Positions 32,277-45,608 of a stretch of 64,000 bases of DNA are shown piece by piece. Positions within the stretch are counted from its first letter, which is position 1. Every line of letters begins with the position of its first letter. The notes under the pieces are model-generated. The model had not been told where the DNA came from and ran no database searches. It worked only from the letters and a program-made list of their open reading frames with translations. Location: contig LATX02000144.1 of assembly GCA_001466705.2 (NCBI GenBank), positions 1 through 64,000 on the forward strand, given 5' to 3'. The stretch is from Moniliophthora roreri. Taxonomy: Eukaryota > Basidiomycota > Agaricomycetes > Agaricales > Marasmiaceae. A program made the translations under genes and the position numbers.

Positions 32277-35200
32277 TCAACCTATCCGCGAGCTACGAGG
32301 CGAACGTGGACCGAACAAACCTGGGCTGCTTGCTTCCGGAACGAGCAGTGTAGGTTCGACTGAAGGCGGTGTGGGTACAAAATGTGGATCAGCTGGATTG
32401 AAAGGAATGTAAATCAGTACATCATCACTAGCTTGCAATAGGCATATAACTCACGTTGCCAAGTTGCCCATGAACGAGTCTGAGCACGAGGATCAGGTTG
32501 CGGCGGAGGTGCTGATGCGGCTGCTGCTGCTGCTGCCGCCTCCTTTTTCTTCTTACGACTCGCTCGAGGATACACGTTCCTCCATCCAGGTCTCGCGGCA
32601 GGAATTTCAGGCGGTGCAGGTGGTTCAGGCGGGGGCGCTGGGGGCTCGTCAACGGGTGGTCCTCCAGGCTGTCCTGGCGCAGGTTTCCAATCTGGTTCGA
32701 ATTCACCACCAGGTCCGTATTTTGATCGAATGCAGAGAAGATATCCGATTTCACTGAAAAAGAGTTATCGTTTGGGCTGTGGAAATAGGATATAAGGCTG
32801 GGCACGTACTGTTGTAACCCTCGTCTCTCTTCACGCAACTTCCCAACTTCACCCAGAAGGATACGCACTTCGGTTGCAAGAGCTTTGCTGAAGTCGTCGA
32901 GATACTAGTCGTAGGATAAATCAGAATACAGATGAAAGCTGAGTGACATAGACGTACTCCTTGAATGTTGAAAGGCACTTGTTCATCGGCAGTCTCCCTA
33001 ACTGCATCGAGAGTTTCTTGATGATGACGTTCACAGTCCGCTCGCCAGTCTAAGAGTTCAATGATAGTCAATATCAGTCAACCACCTTTGACAAACAAAA
33101 TTACCGTTGGACAATTGTTGCAAGAGTTCGCGCTGTTGAGCATTCTGCCTTTCCAATTCAGCAATAACTTGCTCGAAACCTGACACAGTATAAGCAAACA
33201 GGCAAGAGACAAATGAACGTAGAACACTCACCAGGCCTCTGCTCAGCAGCAGCCCGAACTTCTTCGGCCCTCTCCCGGTCCCGCTGCATATCCTCTTGCA
33301 TCTTGTTCATCATCGACATGAGATTCATCATATCCTCGTCCTTCCTCGCACGACGTTCTATTTTGTCCTCATGCCGTTCATCCATGATCCTCTTCTTCTC
33401 TTCGTACAACCCTCGCTGCTCGTTGACAAGATTAGTGATATCACCGAGCTGTGCTCTGAGGGATTCGTTTTGCTCCTCCCGTTCTGCCTTTTCACGTTCT
33501 CTCAAGTCTGCATCCTCAATCTCCCGTTGATGCTTTTCCTCTTCCCTCTGTCTCTTCTCGTCTTCGAGCTCTGCCCGAACGCGTGCCAACTCCTCTTCAA
33601 GTTCCCGAATACGAGCATCCCTTTGTTCATCGGCAGCAACTTGAGCAGTGGCTTTCTCTTGCTCAAGGCGTTGACGTTCCGCTTCAGCTGCCTCCCGTTC
33701 ACGAGCCATTTCCTCTCGTTCCATATCAATGACTTCCCGGATTTCTCTGGCGTGCTGACTAGCCACATCCTGTATTACAGCCGATTGGCGGTCGGAGAGG
33801 ACATCTGACGGTGGTACTGGTGCTAGTTCCTCTGGCACGACAGGTGGCGGTACCGGTAGTGGCTCTTCAACTGGCAGTGCGGGTGGCGGTGCGGGTGGTA
33901 CTGCCGCTTCGAGGAATCTCGTAGCTTGCTCCATCAATGCATTTCGGGCTTCAGCAGCGAGTTGATCTCTGCGCTCTTCTTGCTCCAGGAAGAGACGTTG
34001 ACGGTCTTCCTCATTGCGTCGGAAGTCCTCTTCTCGGATATCTTCGGCCTGTTGAGCGCTTTCACTAACATGTCGTAGTTGATTCTCGACGTCATCCAAG
34101 CGGGCGAGACGTTCTCTGTCTGCTTCTTCGCGTGCGAGATCTGCGACGGGCGTAGCAGTGGTACGCGGGGGATAAGATACGGGTGTAGCAGTGGTACGCG
34201 GGGGGTAAGATACGGGTGTAGCAGTAGTACGTGGAGGGACAGCTCCTGGTGCGTGTGCCACTGTCTCGGCCTCTGAAGAAAGAGATCGAATTTCAGGTCG
34301 AGCAAATTCGTCTTCATACCGCACTGAACGCTCCGTACGACCAGTTGGGTGTCGACTAAGAACAGCGGGAGGAGGTGAATGAGGTGCTTCGTACACGCTT
34401 CCCGGAGGATGCGTCGCAGTGCGTGGAGCTTCATAAACACTTCCAGCCGGTGCAACACTAGGTGGAATACCATGAGTCGGCGCATAAGTAGAGTGGCGAG
34501 GTATTTCATGTTCCTCGGCATCTGTATAATTCAAAGGTTTCTATTAGAAAGATGAGAACATTGGAGAAAGATAATGACGTACGAGTGGGAACAATGGTTG
34601 GAACACCCTCTGGACGTTCGTAGTGGATGGGAGTGGGTGCACGACTGAGGTGAGTACCGGGAATGGGAGGCGGAACTGGTATGACTTGAGTCCCAGCGTA
34701 CGATGGGGATCGATGCGTCCGCGTTCTATGGCTTCTTGGGCTACCTGGTCTTCGACTGTATCGTGAAGGACTGCGGCTGTAGCTCCTACCTCTAGGACTA
34801 CCACTTCGACTCCTAGGCCTTCTTCGACTTTCACCGGCGCGATAATCGTCGTAGGGACGTCCATAACGATCACGCGAATGTCTTCTCCCATACCGATCGG
34901 AATCATACGATCTGCTCCTACGACGCCTTTCATATCGATCACGCGAACGGTCACGGCGACCAGGTCTGTCCCGACGTGAGGGGCTGCGACTCCCATAACG
35001 AGAATATTCAGGTGAATATGGACGAGACGTACGGCGAGACGGAGCATGAGACGGAACCCGGTGATCTTCGTACTCTGGACTGGGGGAACGAGTGATACGA
35101 GTAGGCGGACGTTGCCCTGCCCGAGATTGAGAAGGATCATAAGGAGCACCTCGTGCAGGGTCTGTATAAGATCCAGAGGGAATCACAACCACAGGTTGGG

Positions 35201-38200
35201 TGTCAGATCGTTGAGTTGGGCGCCGGCTTGGAGGGGTACGAGATCGTGAGCGAGAAGGGCTACGACTTCGGCTTCGATAGGTCCTGGGAGGACCAGGATA
35301 GACGGAAGGCACTATCGTTGGAGGCACGCCGGTTGGGGGCACACCAGTGATTGGCACACCAGTAATTGGTACACCAGTAATTGGTACACCAGTCAGAGGA
35401 ACAGGTTGCGGGAAACCAGGTGTTGGAGCATAACCAGTAGATCCAGGGATGATTACAGGTGGTTGAGAGGGTTGGGTACCAACAGGCACGATGATTGGAG
35501 TGCGCCGGCCACTAGAACGACTGCTACTACGACTACGATTACGGGGTTGTTGCACCACGACAGTAGGGGGCTGGCCCTGTGGAATCGGTGGTTGCGTTGG
35601 TATGTATACTGGTTGAGGGGGAGGACTTCCGCGGCGACTTTCGTGGCGACGACTACTGCCAGTGCGTTGTATGATGATTGGAGAGCGGCTGCGACTGCGA
35701 CTGCGACTGGGCCTTCTGCTGTGTGTTCCTGCAGGTGGGATAATAATCTGTCCTACAGGAGGCGGCACTTGGGTCGGAGACCGAGTACGCCTGCTACTTC
35801 TCGAATCAACTCGAATGATTTGTGGGGAGCGGGAACGCGATCGGCTGTATGAACGAGAGTATGAACGAGATCTTCTGCTGCCTCCCCTTCTGCTACTCCT
35901 CCTGCTATCTCCTCTCCTACTCCTGCTTGGGGAACGTGACCGCGACGAGCTCGAGGAAGAGCTTGGTGATCCTCCAGTACGAACAACTACCGTACCTGGT
36001 GGTTGAGAAGGAATAATTGCTGGTGGTAATGGATATACCGCACCCGGTACAGTAGGAGCGGGGAAAATACCACCAGCAGGTACACCGGGTTGTTGAACTT
36101 GTTGCGGGGGAATGTTAATGATAGTAGGTCCTGCAGCTTGACTTGGTGCATCAGGATGCCTTGGGGTATGTGACCGCAACTCTGAGGGTACATATGAAGG
36201 AACAGGAACAGTAACAATAGGAGGGCCGCCAGTGTCATGCCGAATAACACTAGGTGGTACCGGAATAGGCGTAGGACTGCCATGACGTGCATCTCTCAAA
36301 CTACGTGGACTTCGCGAACGCGACGAACGTCGGCGGCTACGCGGACTTGGAGACCGTGACGAGCTGCGTGATGATGACGTAGAGCTATCGCCACTACCAG
36401 ATGGGCTTCCTTGCATTTGTATCACTGTCGGTTGTCCTCCTTCGTATGGAGGAATGAAGGGACCTTCTGCGACAGGGACGGTTTGAGGGACTGGCATGGG
36501 CATGGGTCCAGTACCAGGGGCACCAAATCCGTCCATTGGAATTACAGGCGGAGGGCCCACAGGACCAAATTGACCGGGTTGACCAGGTTGGTTGATGATG
36601 ATCGGCGCAGGAGGGACACCAGATGGCGTTGGCATTCCCATCGGAACAACGGGTGGTACAACACCACCCTCTCCTTGATCAGGCATCCGAGGAGGAATAA
36701 CCGGACCTTCATCTTGAGGAACAAAACCGGGGGGAAATTGACTCGGGACTCCAGGAATAGGCATAGGCATGGTGGGAGGTTGTCCATATACCACTCTTGG
36801 TGTTCCTTCATCTTCAGAACTCGAGGATTCCGATTCACTTGGTACTTCACCCGGTGCACCTCCTATACGTCCATGAGTTTCAAATCCGAGGTCTACAAGC
36901 CATATACTCACTTCCTAAACTGGCAATCTGATTTCGCAAGGCTTCAATATTTGCAATGACGCCGCGAAGTTCTGCTTGTCTGTCCCTGACATCTCGGTCT
37001 AGCCATTCGTTGAGCTGAGCCATATACCGCAGCAGTTCCCGCGTCTGAGCTTCGTTTGCCAGTGTGGTCAGTTGTGTATTCTGTTGTACAAGAATCAGCA
37101 CGGTGCAATCGACTGAGAAGAACAATAATTACCCTAACTGCTGCTAACAAATCATCCATTCCTGGAACGGTAATCTGCAAAGAATCTTAATGTCTAGAAA
37201 ATTGAAGGGAATTGGGGGGATCCTCACCGGCGCCTGAGGCATCGGCACATATTGTAATTGAGGCGCGGGGGCGGCTCCAGCGGGTTGCTGCTGCCTACCG
37301 GGAGTGTGCCCCAGCGCACCTGGAGGAGGAGCAACCCCCGGTATCACTGGAGGAACTTGAGGTTGAGGCATAGCGTGAGGATGAGGTGCCTACAACACAA
37401 TATGAATAGGAATCATGAAATTAAGAAAATTCACGAACCCGATACCAGCTTTCACTTGGTTGAGCATCAGTACCGCCCAGGTCTACGGGTGGTGCGGTTC
37501 GAGCACGCCGGGCTGCTTCACTGCCTGGATACTGAAAAAGGTTTGAGTACGTGGCGGCTAGAATCATGGAGGAAATTATACCGGAATGGGCTGCGGCGGT
37601 GGCATCCTCATGGGTTGACGGGGGGGAGGCATTGGCGTAGCTGCCTCTTCTTCGCGTGGTGCATCGCGCGCTACATGCTCTTCTGTCTCAGGAACCGTAG
37701 GGGGAGGAACAGATGCTTCCGAAGGAGCTGCGCGTGGACGTTCTCGACGTTGCTCGCGGTGAATCCGAACAGGATGGGGGTATCTACCATCAAACCCTTC
37801 AGGTGGAGGTTCACTGTAGACTCTGATCGGTGGTATTTGGAAATCTATCGGAGGACTTGGTGAACGGTCACCTGGCATCAATATGCTGATCTGATTGACA
37901 GGCTCTGGCATCCTTATTGGTGATCGGGGTGGTCTTTCGCCCGCCCTTAGCAATTCGTCAAGCTGCTCAGCCAATGAAGGACCAGGTCGTATTGCTTGTG
38001 GTGCTATAGGTGGAGCTCTTCCGAATCGGCTAACCAGATCATCGATATCAAGACTTGACAGCTCAGTTTCGTGCTCCGAGGGTGGTGCTGGTGGCACAAT
38101 TATAGTCGGAGGCGGAGGTACGGGAGCTGCAGGTGGTGCTTGTCTTGCTTGGTCTCCCAACTGCCGCAATAGGTCTTCAACACGCGCCATACGTTCAAGC

Positions 38201-41200
38201 AACTCGGCATTGTCTGGCATGGGTCGATCGCGGAGTTGATCGAGGATACGGTTGGTAGATAGTTGTCCTTCCCATAGTCCACGCACTTGATCCCTAATCT
38301 CGTTCAACCACGGAATGGGATTGGGTGCAGGAGCCGCTCGGACGGTCGACACTGATACTGAAGTAGTTGGTGAAGATGATGGCGGAGGAGGAGTTGGAGT
38401 CTCCGAAATATCTCGGAAAATACGAGGCGGTGTAGGCGTGGGAGCCACTGAGCTCGATTCCGCTGTCAAGGATATCGACTCAGATGTTGGCGAGCTCGAG
38501 GGCGAGCTTGGAGTCTCTTCAGAGGGGAGTTCCATGTCAATGGATGACGGGATTGGCGAATCAGGTCTGTACGAGCCATCCCTGCCGTAGAGGGTCCAGT
38601 CGTCGGAATGATGAGATGACAAGAATGAAATGCTACTTGCAGAGCTGGTAGCACGACTAAGTCGAGCAATGGGAGGTACTAGAGACAGATCATCATAGAT
38701 CGGAATGGACGCAGAGACCGAGGTCGAGCTCTTACTCTTACTGGCCGTGCTGCGTCCAACACGTTCTTCCGCATACTGAGGTTGTGGTCGATGCAAGAAA
38801 TTCGAGATATCCCTCAACTCGTTCTGCAAGTCTTGCAAGGTTTGTCCCATCTCCCGATTTTCATCCTCGCGGTTCTGGTCGTATAGACGGATCTCGTCGA
38901 GTATCTGATTGATATCTCGCGAGAGATCAGGTACCGAAACAGGTCTGACAGGTGGCTCTGAAGGTCGTTCACCATAAGACATTACACTCGGTGGCCGCAG
39001 AGAGGGTGATTGAACTGTATAAAGAGTTGACCTCGTCGAAGGCTTGTCTCCTTGCGGTGTCGATATACTAACACTGATAGAGGCCGAGGGTGTCACAGTA
39101 CTGAGACTGCGAACACTAGGCGTTCCCTTAGACCAAGAATGTTAGTGAGGTATTGAATAAGAAGTACAGAAGCACTCACCACTCTTGACGCACGAGGCGT
39201 TGTCAACAAACTAGGCTCTGTAGAAACTTCACTCATCCGCATTGATTCCTCTCTCTCCCTCTCTTCCATTTCATCTATAACCGAGCTCGAATCCAACATC
39301 GAGGACGTGATACTCGTTTGAGACATTCCAGACGAAACCGACGTCGTACTTCGGACCGAAGATGATCTCGCCAGCTGCGAGCTTTCCGAGAACATCAGAC
39401 TGCTCGGTGTGGGCACTTCGCTGCCTAGATCCAAAGAGGGCGGAGGCGGCAAGATAGGCGAAATCGGCGGCAATCGTTGGGGCGGCGCTGAGCTCGAAGC
39501 AGTCGGCGTTGGTGGGATTGTACTCATCCTGTCAAGAGAGGAATATGATGCTGTTGGTCTAAGGAAAGATGTCTCAAACGAGATATCAGGACCTTCATGT
39601 AACGCAATGCTGCGGATGCTTGGTGATGGTTCCAGCTGAGAAGACTCGTACGAGATATTCGTCTCGCTTGCCCAAGGAGTTGGTGAAGGTGGAAGCTGTG
39701 GAGATCGCGAAGAGGGAGAGGAAGACTCATCAATAGTAGGAGGTATCGTGGGAGTCAAGCTTGACTCAGTGGTCACCGTGAGTCCAGACAGTGTCAAACT
39801 GGTCGACGGAACTGTCGTAGGCAACTGCAGGGTGCTAGCAGAAGAGCTTGAGCTAGGCGCTGAGGCAGAGATACTCGATGACGATGGTTCAGAAGGGTAC
39901 TCTGTCCTCGGGACCGAAGTAGTCGGTGGTTCAACACTTGCTGTGCTGCCCTCTTCTTCCGTGAAGTGAATGGAAGATGGTGTTCCATCTTCACTCTCCA
40001 ATGGAACGGAAGAGCTTGGGATACTTGGTGAAGGCGTGAGGTCGATGCTCGTTTCCGTAGTAGGAGGTGGCAACTGTAGACTCGTAACAGAGGAAGGCGA
40101 CGGCGAAAGCTCGACTCCAGATTCCGAAGCCACAGACTCCGGTAGTGGTACGTCTTCTGGCCGAACACTGGAGACATCCGAGGGCGATGAGATAGAAGGC
40201 ACCGTACTTGGCGCAGGTGCTTCACTTGGGACTTCGCTTGGGAGTTCACTTGTAAGCTCGCTTGGAGCTTCTTCAGGCGGGAGAACGACTGAAAGCGCCC
40301 TCGGTGTACCCTCTTCGCTAGGTATCTCTCCGATCTCACTAGGATACACATCAGCTGTTTTGAGACGGATAGAGCGTTCCGAAGACAATTCTGAAGCTGT
40401 CTTGTATCGAGCTGAGCCCTCACTGGCAGAGCTGTAAATAGATGGGATACGTGTAAGACTTTCAACGCCAAGCGACGCGATCGATGGTGACTTTGCTGTG
40501 GCATATTCGTCAGAGGTGCTGCCTTGAGAAGCCGTCTGGAATTTTTCGTCGCTGGATTCTTCTTTATCCGTCGACGACTCGGTTCCAGAGCTAGATGGCG
40601 ACGTCTCGTCCGTGTAAGTGGTCGTCGTGTAGGTCATTGTCTGACGCTCGAGAGTCGAAATGTCGGAAGAGGGACAGATATCATATCCAGTCTCGCTCGA
40701 CCTTGTCCCGCTCAGTGGACCACTAGAACCTGAGCCAATGTGGCTTCCTCCTCTCCCATACTCATCGCCGGGCGTAGCCCCAGAAATGCTGCCCTCGTTT
40801 TCCTTGTCACTACTCTCGTCGCTTGCTGAGGGTTGATAGCCGCTTCCACTGCCTGTACCACTTCTTCCACTCGAAGAATTAGAGTAAGAGCTCCTTCTCG
40901 TCCTCCTCCGCACTTCCCGCGTCCTGCTGAGTGGTGTTTGACCAGGAGAAGTAGGTGCGTACGACGATGAAGTGAATGTACCGGTTCTCGTGTACGGAGA
41001 GGAAGTGTATGACATGGTCGCGGTGTAGGGGGAGCCGGTATAGGTGTCAGTGTACGTGCCGGTGCCACTGAACGTGCCGGTCCTACACAGCAAGTCAATA
41101 AACAGCATAGGAAAAAAAAGACGAAATCTTACCTCGTGTATGGAGAGCCTGTGTAGCTTCCAGTCCCATCATGTGAATCTCCCAAGAAACTCGCGCTCTC

Positions 41201-43971
41201 CGTTCCTCGATACGATAACGTCGTTCCGCCCCTTGTATCCGACGGCGTCAAACCACTGAAGGCACCAGTTCCCGTGCGTGAGTCGGTATAGGTACCAGTC
41301 CCACCTCGCGTGTAGCCGGTATACCCTGTCGTCTCTGAGAGTGCTCTCGTCCTTGGCGTCCATCCACTTGTCCCAGTGTAAGTATCGGTATAGGTTCCCG
41401 TATAATCACCACTGTAAGTCGTATAGCTCCTGGTAGGATCGTACGAATCCGCCGTCGAGTAAGCTGAACTTTGCTGAGTGCTAGAACCAGCCGTGAAGAA
41501 CTGGTCATCCTCTTCTTCAGCACTAGAACCCACGTATCGCCTGTTACTCTGGAAATCGCTACCCAGATCCGTCATACTACCACTCCTTCTCAACCTTGTG
41601 CTCGTTCTCCTTCCCCTAATTGCCCTGGAGTCTCCTGGGTATATGTAATCATCACCGCTAATGACAGTGTCATCCACTGTTCGTGAATGATGGGATGACA
41701 TAAATGTCGAAGGTCTTCTCGAAACGATGTCAGTGTCTTGATCTGAGAACGACACATATTTTCCGTTACTGGATCCAGAGGATGAAGGCGTTTTCTTAGG
41801 AGATCCACGTCCTCTGTCGGATTCGGACGCGTACATGTCGTCAATACCGCTCATTTCAGGTACATCGGCAATATGAGGGATGAACACGGTGCTTCGACTA
41901 CCGGCAGAGGCACTGCTGCTAGCTGAAGATGCAGTAGAGCGAGATTCAACAGATTGGATCGTACGAATAGATCCAGCAGGTGAACGAGAACGGGCAAATG
42001 ATGGTGTAAGGGATGGCGCTCGAGAGAGCGAGGGTGTCGGAGGGTTGTTGATGGCCTCCCTGTTTGAGCCCATGTTAACCAATATATATGTAAACAAGAA
42101 TGAAAAAGACATACCAGATACGACCGAGCCACCTCTGACGTTCCACAAGACTTTCGCAAGCCAATCTTTCAACTCCGTCTCCATAGACCATCCAGAAAGG
42201 TACCAGTGAGTGTACGAGCCCGTCCATGTCACTGACGCCATCTCTTGCATCTTGTTGTCGAGCAGCAATGGCTCCAACATCGTCTCTAGCCCGAGGATGG
42301 CTGAGAGTAAGAGCACTTTCCGCCGTCAAACAATTGATCAGATCAAGCTGAACGACAGCTCGGCCCATAGGCGCCCGTTCTCCAGCTGCAGTTGGAGCAA
42401 GCCACGACAAAAGTAACGTGTGTCGATACAGCAATGCCGTGCATTTCTGCCAGAGGAATGGAGGCGATGTGTGTACATTGAGGTAGTACAAAGTTCCGAG
42501 ATGAATAGGCTAAATAGAAAGCAAAAGATGTGAGAAAAAAGAATAACGGATGACTACCAAAAAAGGGAACTCACCTTCTCGGTACCACCTCCGCCTAAAA
42601 ATTTGCTCAGCTCACCAACGTCGACGCCCAAACCATTCGCGCTGGCGCCGCTTCCTCTGTCTCCTGGTTCACCAGAGCTGCGGCCACTTGCTCTCCTGCG
42701 AAGCGAAAATAAATCATCACCTTCGTCCGGTCGTGGCGCGGGTTCAGATCTCTGACGCAAATGACGGCTTTCTTGTGTCGGAGACACGCTTCCGCTAGAG
42801 ACTGAGGTGCCTCTAGCGTGACCCTTGGTAGGAGTTCGCTCTTTCCAAAGAGCAACAATGTTCCGAACACTCGAGAGCGGACTTCTGGGCGAGGATTGCT
42901 GTGGACGCCGGAGTGTAGAGGTAGGAGTACGCTCTGGACTACGGCTCGTACCAGTTGCTGTGTAAGTGTCCGTGCTCGTGTACGTGCCCGTGGTGTACGT
43001 TCCCGTATTCGTATAAGTACCGGTTCCTGTACCGGTCTGTGTGGCACTGGGGGTGAAAGCCGAGCTTGAAAGCGTGTTTGGCGCGAATGCCGACCCAGTA
43101 TATGTCGATGTACCTGCTGCAGTTGACGGTCGCAGAGGAGGTGACATTAACGATGACAAGGTAGTAGTTGGTGTTTGAGAACGGGTATAAGATGTAGATG
43201 TCAAAGGTTTCGTGGGTGAGTTTGGACGAGAACCGGAACTAGTCGCCTCGAAAAGGCCGATAAGCTCGTTTGCCCTCCCTGGTGGAGGCAGATCTCTGTC
43301 AGCACTCGGATCTGTTGAGTGCCTTCCGTGGCCACTGGAAATGAAAGCTGATCGAGGTCGAGCTGGGATAGTTGTAGCTTGTGAAACGCCAGACACTGGA
43401 CGTGACTCGGTTCCCTCCGTTCTTTCGGTGATGTGACTGAGTCGGATACGGGGATCATTGGAGGCCGGTGGGTAGTTCCTGGAATGAGTAGATGGGGAAG
43501 AAGGGTTGAGGAGACCTGGGAGTGACACGAATGAAGGGGAGCCGGTGTATCCTGATTGAGTAGCAGAGTAGGAGTACGATCCGGTACCGGTTCCTGTGTA
43601 CGTTCCATAACCGGTCGAAGAATAATAGGATCGAGTTTGGTCTGGAGTGCTAGAGGACCATGTTGATAGGGCCTGCTCCGTGTCATCCAGTTCGTCGTCC
43701 AAATTATTCAAAGTGGCTTCGACTTCGTCAATGGAATTTGAGTCTTCATAAGAGTCATCCGAGTAGGTATTTGAATCTGTTCGAGTAGGTGATCTTGCTG
43801 TTCTGAACATCCGGGGTGCTGAAGGACCTCCGAAGGAGGTTTTACGTCGATCTTGCTGAAATTCTGAGGGAAGTAACTTTAGAAGTAAGTCAGAAAAAGG
43901 ACAAGATAACGACGCACCTTTGCTGTAGCCTGAACCTGACCTTGAATAAGTAGCTCTTGATCAGAGTTCAT
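32277..43971 (-). CDS. Giant Ser/Pro/Thr-rich coiled-coil protein with RS region and PH-like segment (roughly 3,400-3,600 aa)
   Basis: One frame can be followed through many exons. The start is MNSDQELLIQGQVQATAK (43971-43918), joined to QDRRKTSFGG (43855). Order of parts: acidic N-terminus, TGTYT-type Thr/Tyr-rich stretch (43600-42900), PH-like segment (42509-42114), a second TGTYT stretch (41450-40950), a long Ser/Pro/Glu-rich region (40900-39180), a Pro-rich region with short coiled coils (39090-37580), an RS/Pro-rich region of about 780 residues (36908-34570), a coiled coil rich in Arg/Glu (34000-33230), then conserved segments DWRADCERHHQETLDAVRE and YLDDFSKALATEVRILLGEV, ending at a TGA at 32277-32279. 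No catalytic domain is seen. A cytoskeletal or polarity scaffold would fit, but this is inference. A divergent 177-bp promoter region lies upstream. Confidence 0.8.
34146..34244 (-). repeat. Three-copy 33-bp minisatellite inside the giant gene
   Basis: Period 33 bp, starting at 34146, 34179 and 34212. It encodes three tandem copies of an 11-residue TTATPVSYPPR-type unit. The copies are almost identical, which suggests recent slippage. Confidence 0.85.
35330..35402 (-). repeat. 15-bp tandem repeat inside the giant gene
   Basis: About five copies of a 15-bp unit (ACCAGTAATTGGTAC type) encode GVPIT/GVPPT pentapeptides in the Pro-rich region. All are in frame. Confidence 0.8.
42114..42509 (-). 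other. PH-like segment of the giant protein
   Basis: The exon reads LYYLNVHTSPPFLWQKCTAL, LLLSWLAPTAAGERA, MGRAVVQLDLINC, and ends in VYGDGVERLACESLVERQRW LGRIW. The alternating hydrophobic strands and the final helix with a central Trp resemble a pleckstrin-homology fold. The assignment rests on pattern only. Confidence 0.5.
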
Positions 43972-44147
43972 GCACTGAGTGCATCAAAGTTGAACAATTA
44001 CAGACACGAGGCGTACAGAGGAAGGATCAGTCAACCAACAATTGTTCAGGGCAGGTCAAACCGCGAGTAAAACCGTCACGTGTTGGCGTCGGTTAAGTTC
44101 TACTCGGGGCAAGCCTGGCAATCTCAGCATTCACATCAGCATCCACA
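43972..44147. promoter_or_regulatory. Probable promoter region of the giant gene
   Basis: 176 bp separate the giant gene's start from a plus-strand frame at 44148. No clear TATA box is seen. If the 44148 frame is real, this is a bidirectional promoter. Confidence 0.35.
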
Positions 44148-44366
44148 ATGTCGAACCATGGGAGCGAACAAGAAGACCATAACGTTGTATTTTGCAGGAT
44201 TTTGCGGGACAAGGAAGGACGTATCGAAGAAAGGAACAACACTCTCGTGATACTTGGGATCAGAAAACAGAATTACAAGCTACCGCTACACGTAAAAATT
44301 ACTGCAGGAAAAAAGCTGGCGAGCCCTATTATCACCGCTCGTGTCGTAAAGGGATCAGTACGATGA
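44148..44366 (+). CDS. Short open frame next to the giant gene, possibly the 5' stub of a lost gene
   Basis: A 72-codon frame starting MSNHGSEQEDHNVVF. It runs into the 3' end of the SDR-1 repeat at about 44340, so its last codons are SDR-array sequence. A second ATG (44158, in an ACCATGG context) opens another frame reading ANKKTITLYFAGFCGTRKD. I cannot tell which, if either, is used. Confidence 0.25.
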   Translation: MSNHGSEQEDHNVVFCRILRDKEGRIEERNNTLVILGIRKQNYKLPLHVKITAGKKLASPIITARVVKGSVR

Positions 44367-44379
44367 AGGGTGCTTCAGG

Positions 44380-45608
44380 AAGGACTGGAGCTTGAGATGA
44401 AGCATTTCCCTTTACTAAGTACCAAGGAAGCACTTACACCTCCGTCAATCAAGACTCAACAGTCTCCCCATTGATAAACCAGCTAGCCACTAGCTAGCGC
44501 ACCCACATCCCGCCTTGTACCACCAGTTGACATTGCAGGAACCTGGAATCTAGAGTCTTCTGCTTGAACCTTAGATACGCCAGTTTCGTTAGCTAAACCT
44601 GGCACTGTCATCCGCTCGTACCGTTACTGTTCTGTTCTAGCTCCTCGACAAAGCTTCTTGCTCACCCCCGATGGGAAAAGTCCAGGCGCAATACCATTTA
44701 CACGGATCCCCAATGGCAGAAGTTCGTGTGCGAGCGATGATATAGCATGTCCGATTGCACTCTTGGAGAACATATATGGGTATGACAGTCCAGAGGTTGC
44801 CGAATCCTAGGAAACCCTCTTAGTGCCCATCTTCGATTCTCGATACGAATTCAAGCACACCTTTGTCCAACCGTTCATACTACTGGTCATAATCACTTGC
44901 GGTGCAAATTTTTTCGTTAACTGTTCCTCCGAATTCTTCCACTTTTCCAGAAACGGGAGAAATGCAAACGACATCCAATAATGGCCAACAGCATTGGTAT
45001 TCAACACATTGGTAAAGTCTTCATGTGAATAGAATCGAAGAACGCCGAGACATATGCTGATGCACTAGGAATAGTGGGAGGTACAGCTCGTTCCTGCTTG
45101 AATGCCAGCATTGTTAAAGAGGACAGTAACATAGGGCTCTCTGGATCCAATTTCATCCACCAGGCGCTTCGCTCCAGACTGCAAGAAATCCACTATGAGG
45201 CTAGCGAAACAGTAATAAAAGATAACAATACACACCTTGACGCTGATATCTCCTTCAATTCCAATAATCTTTCCTCCCCCTGGAATCTTTTCGGCTTCTG
45301 CGTTATATAGCTGAGCAATCCTGCCATTGAGAATCATGAATAAACCATTACCCCGACCAGAAAACCGGCTAACCTGTCCAAATCCGCTTGCTTAGGTCCA
45401 ATGATATAGACTTTCGCTCCATTCGCAATCAGCGTCAAGCTGACCATGAGCCCAATACCCTATGCAGCGAAACGAATCAGATCAAGGCGAAAAGATTACC
45501 AGCTCGCCAAAGACTAACACTTGCACCACCCGAAACGACGGCAACGACACTGCAAAGATCGAAGAGACAGCTAGCTTATTGCTCTTCGAGCTCGATTTGA
45601 AAGGCCAT
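44380..45608 (-). pseudogene. Short-chain dehydrogenase, copy 1 (decayed)
   Basis: Same layout as copies 2 and 3, but broken. Codon 11 is TAA where the others have CAA (about 45578). A one-base insertion follows the NNAG motif near 45085, with a compensating loss near 45030. A deletion and further indels at 44460-44510 destroy the VANWFINGETVLIDGG end. The SGGAS-GIG cofactor motif, NNAG and YPYMFSKS are still readable. The TATA box present in copies 2 and 3 is mutated here (about 45650). Confidence 0.85.

Noticed and set aside
33213..33808. Long plus-strand frames opposite the giant gene's coiled-coil exon
   Set aside because: They are antisense shadows: low-complexity Arg/Glu codons on the minus strand read as Ser/Leu/Phe on the other. 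No start context or domain.
34146..34244. CRISPR-like or regulatory repeat array
   Set aside because: Repeats are contiguous, in frame and without spacers; this is a eukaryotic coding minisatellite.
35406..35852. Plus-strand frames of over 100 codons opposite the RS-rich exon
   Set aside because: Antisense to an RS/Pro-rich coding region; composition is explained by the minus-strand codons.
44148..44366. Firm assignment of a divergent gene next to the giant gene
   Set aside because: Two overlapping frames are equally plausible, and the 3' end runs into the SDR repeat; kept only as a low-confidence entry.
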